A DNA stretch of 64,000 nucleotides from Carallia brachiata (lineage: Eukaryota; Streptophyta; Magnoliopsida; Malpighiales; Rhizophoraceae). This document shows positions 57,309 through 64,000 of the stretch, piece after piece; within the stretch, counting starts at the first letter, position 1; every line of letters begins with the position of its first letter. The notes under the pieces were generated by a model. That model made no database searches. It saw only the letters and a program-made list of their open reading frames with translations, and was not told where the DNA came from. The stretch lies in contig JADCRB010000017.1 in the NCBI GenBank assembly GCA_021464245.1, forward strand, positions 213,385 through 277,384, given 5' to 3'. A program made the position numbers and the translations under genes.

Positions 57309-59504
57309 ATCTATCACCAAGCTCTTTAGTAAATTTAAGGTATGCTATTTATTATCAGATTCCCAACATCATGTCGTTACAGGGGATAAGTAATGATATG
57401 TACGCCAAAACATTTCTTTCACCTAGTTTGTCACACTTGAAGGTTCTTTTTAAAGTGTTGACATGTTAAGCTTCTGACCGTAACACAAGTGTAACATACG
57501 TAAGTGTAGGGAGTTTATTCCACTGCTATGGACTATGGTAACAATTGACACAATGTTTCTTTTTGAGAATATAGAATAGTCTACCTCACATATCTCATTC
57601 TTGCGCGGAGAAAAATAAAAGGAGAAAGACAATTATGAGCTCTAAATTACAAAATTAAAAGTTTAAGAATCAAATCACTATTTTGGCCTTAATTACTTGT
57701 AACCTGCATTGATTTCTCATTTGCATATTCTTATTAAAATTCTGCGAAAGATATGTAACTCATGAAGCCCAAACTCGTATCCTTTAATTTTAGTTTCAAG
57801 GTCACGTTTATGTGAATTGAAGAGAGTTAGCAAGTTAAAGTGAGTCATTGTATAAATAAGGCCACACAGAGTTGACAAGAAAACAAAATGGAATCTCTGT
57901 CCTCAATTTAATTAAGTTGATCATTCAACAACTTATTCCCTATTTAATTAAGTTGCTCATCCAGAAATACTCAATAGTTTTAGCATAACAATCAAAATCT
58001 TCCAACAAGTGAGCCATTAAGTTAATTAGATTTGTGAGTACGACCATGCTGTGCTTATCATCCACACCCCATATAGAATTTGTTGTAGAAGATAAGTTCA
58101 ATTGTTGGTCACTAGCAGTTTTTTTATGTAAATTTTTTTTTCTTTTGTCCTTTGGAGCGATAGTGCAATAGTTAGGAGATGAAAAATAATGAAAGAAATA
58201 TAAAATTTAAATATTAAATCTTTCAATTAATAATTATTATTTTCAATCACCTTAAATATAATTAAGCCCTCTTTATGCTTTACAAAGTTTATTTTGGGCC
58301 AATTTACTTGGACCTACAGACCCGTCGTAAAGTAGCACTCACATTGATAATGTACTGAGTTATGGACACGAAATGTGACGCTTAGTTTTAAAGTTTGCAG
58401 TTGAGCCAATCAGAGAATTCTAGCTGCTAAAGGGCCGATAGAGGGCCCTACCATCTTTCTACAATATAGGCCCCAACATATTGACGTGCAATCCTTGTTC
58501 GTGGGCTTGAATAAAATTGATGGGGTGTCAGCCGCATAGTTTTTCACTTTTTTGATTTGGATTAGTTTTCTCTTCATGAAAATAAAAATATTTATTTACC
58601 AGATACTTCAACAATTAGAATTAAAGATTTTACTAGAAACTTGAAATTATAATATGGGAAAGAGAAAGTGTGAGATTTATAAAATAAGAGAGTCATCTAT
58701 CGTATATCTTATAATCTTAAAAATCTCCTAATAGATTAAATAAACAATTAATTAAGTAAAAAAATGTAAGAATAAATTCTCACAACCTATTTTTTTTTTC
58801 AAGTGTCAAGTGTTAATGCAATGAAGGGAGTATGACGTCGATAAGAGTCGGAAGAGTCTCAGCTTTATTGTATATCTCGTGCAATGACCTCGCGAAAAAA
58901 AAAAAAAAAAGAAGATAGTCATTGTCATGAGACCTCAATGTTAGCTTCGCGCAACTCCCTTATAGTCATTTGTACCGGTTGGCTCTCTTGTTTTAACTAA
59001 GTATTTCTGACACCTTTACATTGACCCTGTATACGAATCTATCGAGTATTAATGCAAACAATTCCATTTCGATTATAAAAAATAAAAAAAAAAAAAGAAA
59101 ACCTAAAGTGGAAGCCTTATTTTAGTGTGCTAAGCCAGAAGAAATCGTTTGATTTCATGTCTATGGGCAAACGGTGTCCCACAATCATTCTGTTCTTGAA
59201 TATTATTTAATTAATGATCCTTTGTTATAGATTGAATTAATGGGTGGTGCGCTTATTACCTTTTTAGTGTATGGTGATGTTCGAGTGTTGTGTATCATGA
59301 TGTGTAAATGTCAAGTGTTTTTCTGTTGAAGACGTGCATGAATTCCGCTGCATTTCACACTGAGCTATCAATTCTTTTCTGGTATATATGGAGATGGTTA
59401 CTACTCCCCTTATAAGTTCTGGATATTGGTCTCAATAGCCACACTGTTAACTTGTTACCTTAAAAGGGCTCAAGCTATATATATATATATACATACTAGT
59501 AATA
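57309..59504. other. AT-rich intergenic DNA, no gene seen
   Basis: No coding sequence recognised. 58790-59095 has balanced composition and ends in an A run (about 59080-59095), so it may be another retroposon copy, but ends and target duplication are unclear. Confidence 0.4.
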
Positions 59505-60450
59505 GACATGCATGATACGCAGATTTAATTATATTTTTTAAAAAATTATTTTTATTTTATTTCATTTAAAAGAAAAAATTAAAAAAATTAAATTTTGAGT
59601 ATTATTTTCTAGGAATTTTTTAAATTTTTTTTAAGAAAATAAAAAAAACTTTTATTCCTTTTTAGGAAAACAAATTTAGAAGTAGTGTTTGTGTTCTTTT
59701 GAGGAAAAAAATAATAGGTAAATTTGAGAGATTCTTTTTAATCTTTTTTCTTTTCTAAAAAAGAGGATTCGTGAAATAGTTTTTTTTTATTTCTATTTTT
59801 TATTTTAATTATAGTCAATTAGGAATATATAAATGAATATAATTCTTATTTAATTATAATTAAATTTATATTAATTGTGAATTCTAATTTTAATTGTGAT
59901 AGAATTTTCATAATTATAAAATATTTTAATATTATTTTTAATTTAAAATTTTATAAGGAATGGTTACATGTCAGAAAGAGGGACTGAGATTTTCTCTCAG
60001 CTTTGTTCATGCAATGCATAGATTTAATCATATTTTTTTAAAAATATATTTTTACTTTATTTTATTTAAAATAAAAAATAAAAAAGTCTAAATTTTGAGT
60101 ATTATTTTTTTAAGAATTTTTTAAAATTTATTTAAGAAAATAAAAAGAATTGTTTTCCTTTTTAGAAAAACAAATTTGGTGGTAGTATTCTTATTAGGAA
60201 AAAAAGAAGATTCGTGAAATATTTTTTTATTGTTTTATTTTACTATAAAATTTATAGTTATAGAGATTTAACTATATTCAAAGTAGAAATATATAAATCA
60301 ATAAAATTTTTATTTAATTATAATTAGATTTATATTAATTGTGCATCCTAATTCTAATTTTGATAAAATTTTCATAATTATAAAATATTTTAATATTATT
60401 TTAAATTTATGAATTTATAAGAAATCACCACGTATTAAAAAAAACTAAAA
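59505..60450. repeat. tandem duplication, period about 499 bp
   Basis: AGATTTAATTATATTTTTT at 59521 recurs as AGATTTAATCATATTTTTT at 60020. Both units continue through TAAATTTTGAGTATTATTTT, CCTTTTTAG-AAAACAAATTT and TTTTCATAATTATAAAATAT in the same order. Divergence is about 15% by eye. Confidence 0.8.
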
Positions 60451-61053
60451 TTTTTTCTTAATTTTGATTCTATATACCTACATTACATATAAATATATAT
60501 TATGTTAGTTTGTTAGTTTTTACTGGAGGAGGGGAAACACACAAATGTGTCTATTGTGTATATAATAGATGTCATGTCTCTGTCTCTCCTTTGTCTCCAT
60601 CATGTGGTTGGACTCAACCACAAATTACTCTATTTTTAATATCGAAAAAATTTCTTACCCAAAGAAATTGCTTCGACTAATGCTTTGAAATGTAATAGAT
60701 ATTCAATTTTATACAGTTACATGAATATTTTGTATAATAATAAAATATATATTTTTATTATTTTATATTTTATTAATATAATTTTACAAAGTTGAAAGTT
60801 TATTAAATTATATATAATTTCTTTGAACAATTTTCTCTTACTACAAACTGGTAGCTTTTTGAGATTTGGGCCCTCGACCAATGCCCCAGGAGCTCACATG
60901 AGAGTCTTTTGAGTTGCGATCAACTTAACCAGGCCAAAGTTAATTCTGTTTAAAGAGTCCTTTATTCCTTCAAAGTTGTCAAATAACCAACCAAAAAATA
61001 TTTATATATACATATATATACTAATCTGAAATACCCACACTAGTTGATAAAAG
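60451..61053. other. AT-rich intergenic DNA, no gene seen
   Basis: Nothing recognisable beyond short TA runs. Confidence 0.4.
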
Positions 61054-61541
61054 TAACATTATATTTAGATAAAATTCTTGAAAGAGAAAAAAGTGAGAGA
61101 GAAGAAAGTAGAGGAGAGAATTATTAGAGGAGAGAAATATTTTATATTTTCTTCTGTATTTGAAAAAAAGGTAATCAGAGATAGTAAAACTATAAATTTT
61201 TTTTTGAAAAATAGTAAAAAGTGGGGAAGAGAAATATAAAATACATTAGAATAACAATTTTATCTTTTATAATAAATTTTATTTAAATATTTTGCTTTGG
61301 TAAAATTGTAATTTTTAAATTATGTGAGGAATAATTGAGTCATTTAATAAATTTAGTATGATAACCAACAACTTTCATCTTATTTTTTGGAGGATTGGTT
61401 TTGGTGGGATAGAGAAGATTATGAGAATTAAAAACTTTTATTTCTCCCACTTTTGAAACATTTTTTAAATACAACAATTTATATTAATCCTCTCACTTTC
61501 CTCTTCCTCCCTCTCTTTTTCTCCTCCCAAACAAAATGTAA
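61054..61541. mobile_element. Harbinger-like MITE, 482 bp, TAA target duplication
   Basis: The element 61057-61538 starts CATTATATTTAG; its inverted right end starts CATTTTGTTTGG (9 of 12). TAA lies at 61054-61056 and 61539-61541. The left side is GAGA/AAAGTGAGAG-rich and the right side CTCTC/CCTC-rich, so the arms also pair loosely further in. Confidence 0.5.
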
Positions 61542-62005
61542 ATGTATTCATCTTGCCTTTGGTGAGTGAGAAGGAAATATTTTTTATAAATCTATTGGGT
61601 AAAGGTTGCTCAGTCCTTTATATATTTAAAAATTATATATATATTTGAAAATATATATTTAAAAATTATAAATTTCTTACTCAAAATGATCGTATGTATA
61701 GATGACTGCTATGAATTTGCAATAAGATAGTTTCGAATGTATAACAAGTTAAAAAATTTGATAGCACATTGTTACACATTTGAAGTGGTAGCTTATACAT
61801 TTAATCATTTTTGGCAGTAACTTTAATTTTTTTTCAAGAAAAAATATTTTGTTGCGGTCATCAACATCAGGTCTGCTAGGGAAATCCCACGTATGTGTAG
61901 CCATGCTCAAATCTATTAATCTTGATGCGTGAACAGTCATCGTTTGACTAAGATATTACAAATCTTAGCGTGGCACGACAAAAGATATGCTAAGGGTAAG
62001 TAAAA

Positions 62006-63020
62006 TTATTAAAATCGAAATTCAGATAATAAAATCGTACGATCATCAGATCTAACGATTTAGATCGCACTAAAAATCACTTTTCAATAGAATTTTTGTA
62101 AGATCTCAATTCAAGTCGTAAAATCAGTGAAATTGTACGATTCCACTGATCCTCCCTATGCATGGATGATGGGGAAAATTGCCCCCTCGGATAATTTTGT
62201 TAATTTGTTATATATAATCTGTAAGCACAAAATACTCAACGCTCGGCAATCGGCATTTGGCCTAGTGGTTACTGTCCATTTCGGCCCCGCTGAATGTCTT
62301 GCGGTCCCGTTTTTGAGGCGTTGCGTCGGAGTCGTTTATGCTGCCATTTGTTTTTATTTCTTTCTGTTAAAAAGAGAGGGGGGGGGGGGGGGGGGGGGGC
62401 GCCGTGCCGTTTGTTTTTCTTTTTCTTTTCTCTTCTTTTTTTTCAAAAACCGGTTTCTTTTTTTTTTTAATTTCCTTGACAACATAATGTATTTATTAAA
62501 ATTATTTTCCTTTATTTTTAAAATTATTTCAATAAATTTTTTTCTATACTTATATTAACACTCTTTCTTTAAAATATTTTTATTTTTTAATGAAACCAAT
62601 CATTAGTAATGTTTGTTATTAAAAAGGAAAAAATATTTTCAATTTCATCAATTTTAATAATTATAGTAAATATTTGTTTTAAACAACGAACATCATAAAA
62701 AATCTATTATATAATCACATAAGAGATAAATTACTAAATAATTAAATAGTTATTTATATAAAAAAATATATTTTATTTTATATTAAATAAAAAATTTTAA
62801 ACATTGGAACTCAGAGGATGAGGAAAAAAAATATTGTTGTATTATTACTTAAATTTGATTTAAAAAATCTATGAAATGATTAAAAGTTAACAATTATATT
62901 TCAATTATAATTTTTTTATTTTTTAAAAAATTTGATAAAATCTTACGATTTTACGATTCAATTCTACAATTTAATTCTGACATCTCAAAATGATTTTATG
63001 TAGGATCCCGATTTTAATAA
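62006..63020. mobile_element. possible terminal-inverted-repeat element containing a G22 run
   Basis: TTATTAAAATCG at 62006-62017 is perfectly inverted at 63009-63020. Both subterminal regions are rich in AAATCGTA/TACGATTTTA words. The target duplication is uncertain (TAAGTAAA versus TTAAGTGT). The inside holds a tRNA-box-A-like TTTGGCCTAGTGGTTA at about 62258-62273, a GC-rich patch and a run of 22 G. Confidence 0.45.
62378..62399 (+). repeat. homopolymer of 22 G
   Basis: 22 consecutive G on the plus strand, followed by CGCCGTGCCG. Such a run is rare in AT-rich plant DNA and hard to sequence, so its length is uncertain. Confidence 0.9.
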
Positions 63021-63867
63021 CCTTAAGTGTAAACATCAATTAAGGATGAGAAATGTTAGTCCTTTGACATGGTTATGGGGATTTGTAATAACAAGGGCGA
63101 GATGTTTGGAAATCTCAATACAAGACATGGACATGGAAACTCACAATGGTGTTTTTGTAACAACAATTGACGTAGCCACGCTCGTGCCTTCTTGGAAATA
63201 TAATAAAAATAAATGAGCATGCTGTCGAACAGATACCAGTCCTTGCCTGTCATGTTTCTATAAAAAATTTAAAAAAAATATCAACATTTAGATAACAATA
63301 ATTAAGTGGTAACAAAATAAATAAATTATTAAATAATTGAAATTTTTTTAAAAAATAAATAAATTATTAAATATTATTAATAAATTATGTATTATTTTGT
63401 TGATATTTAAATTAAATGTATGGTTGTTTTGTTCCCAAAATTTCCCACTTACATTCTATTGAAGAAACACAGTCACATTGTTTTGGGATGCATGCAAAAT
63501 CTCCTGGAACAACGACAATTGATCCCTTTATGTTAAAAAGTAAGATATGCAGATGCTTATCGACTTATCGTGCTTCCCGCACTCAGTTTTCTCCTTGTAT
63601 TTAATTCACTCTCGCATGTTAAATTTCCTTGGGGATTTGCAGTCTTGCTTGTCGTTACATTGTAAAATGGATAGCGTATTGTCGTGAATCGGTAAGAGTG
63701 TTAAAATAAGGCCAAAATTTTAAATTGGTGTTAATGTTTAGTTAAAATTTAATTATAGATATAATATTTTTTTAAGTAAAATCAATTCACAACGTTTTGA
63801 CTATAGAATAATTCAGTATTTTTTAATTATTAATTGTTTAATTTATTAAGAAGTATATTATCTATTA
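63021..63867. other. AT-rich intergenic DNA, no gene seen
   Basis: 63060-63250 and 63415-63610 have balanced composition but only short unrecognised frames. Confidence 0.4.
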
Positions 63868-63996
63868 GACCACCTCTTAATAGATATAATATTGTTAAAA
63901 ATTATGATGTTATGATATTTTATTTTAATTTTTTACATTTTTTCCAAAAATATAGAATATTTTTATTAATATGACATCTTATTAAGAGGTGATATG
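63868..63996. mobile_element. small palindromic MITE, about 130 bp
   Basis: GACCACCTCTTAATAGATAT at 63868-63887 pairs with the inverted right end ATCACCTCTTAATAAGATGT (to about 63995). The short AT-rich centre has no coding. ATTA lies at both edges but may be chance. Confidence 0.55.
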
Positions 63997-64000
63997 ATTA

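Noticed and set aside
62127..62558. 143-codon frame spanning the G22 run
   Set aside because: Contains a poly-Gly stretch from the homopolymer and hydrophobic Phe/Leu runs from T-rich DNA; not a credible protein.

Overview
The window is nuclear DNA from a flowering plant, most likely a eudicot. Its genes are split by GT-AG introns and recognisable by eye as plant families. Between them lie long AT-rich stretches filled with plant-type transposons. Nothing bacterial, viral-replicon or organellar was seen. Everything here was read by eye; no alignment or search was run.

Four host genes are visible. (1) The 5' end of a TPX2-like spindle protein gene runs off the left edge on the minus strand (1-811). 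(2) A complete 11-exon gene for the ER enzyme 1-acyl-sn-glycerol-3-phosphate acyltransferase 2 (LPAT2, 387 aa) lies at 8584-12913 on the plus strand; every exon joins in frame. (3) An intronless BAHD acyltransferase gene (439 aa) lies at 25221-26540 on the minus strand. (4) A six-exon DEAD-box RNA helicase of the RH36/Dbp8 type lies at 50258-55119 on the minus strand. Its splice sites and motifs are intact, but its reading frame is broken by four small deletions. The genes are far apart and belong to unrelated pathways (spindle assembly, phospholipid synthesis, specialised acylation, ribosome biogenesis), so no common operation is implied.

Much of the remaining sequence is mobile DNA. There are two Ty1/copia elements, each with LTRs, a tRNA-iMet primer site and 5-bp target duplications. 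One (18546-21141) is a young internal-deletion derivative that keeps an open RT/RNase H frame. The other (28279-34880) is full length and decayed. A non-autonomous hAT element (27175-28132) has a perfect 8-bp target duplication. Several PIF/Harbinger-like elements have TTA/TAA target duplications; one carries a roughly 0.9-kb pyrimidine minisatellite just upstream of the TPX2-like gene. Also present are an L1-type LINE that keeps its 5' side but lacks its reverse transcriptase, two ORF-less 0.9-1.0 kb poly(A) retroposons, a tRNA-derived SINE family with four copies, a dispersed palindromic MITE family, and a 1.7-kb non-coding segment present twice (21401-23140 and 39857-41936), one copy carrying an extra element.

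The most interesting points are the ORF-less retroposon inserted about 200 bp upstream of the RH36 start codon with a SINE nested in it, the broken RH36 frame, the paired 1.7-kb repeat with its empty and filled sites, and the minisatellite-bearing Harbinger-like element.
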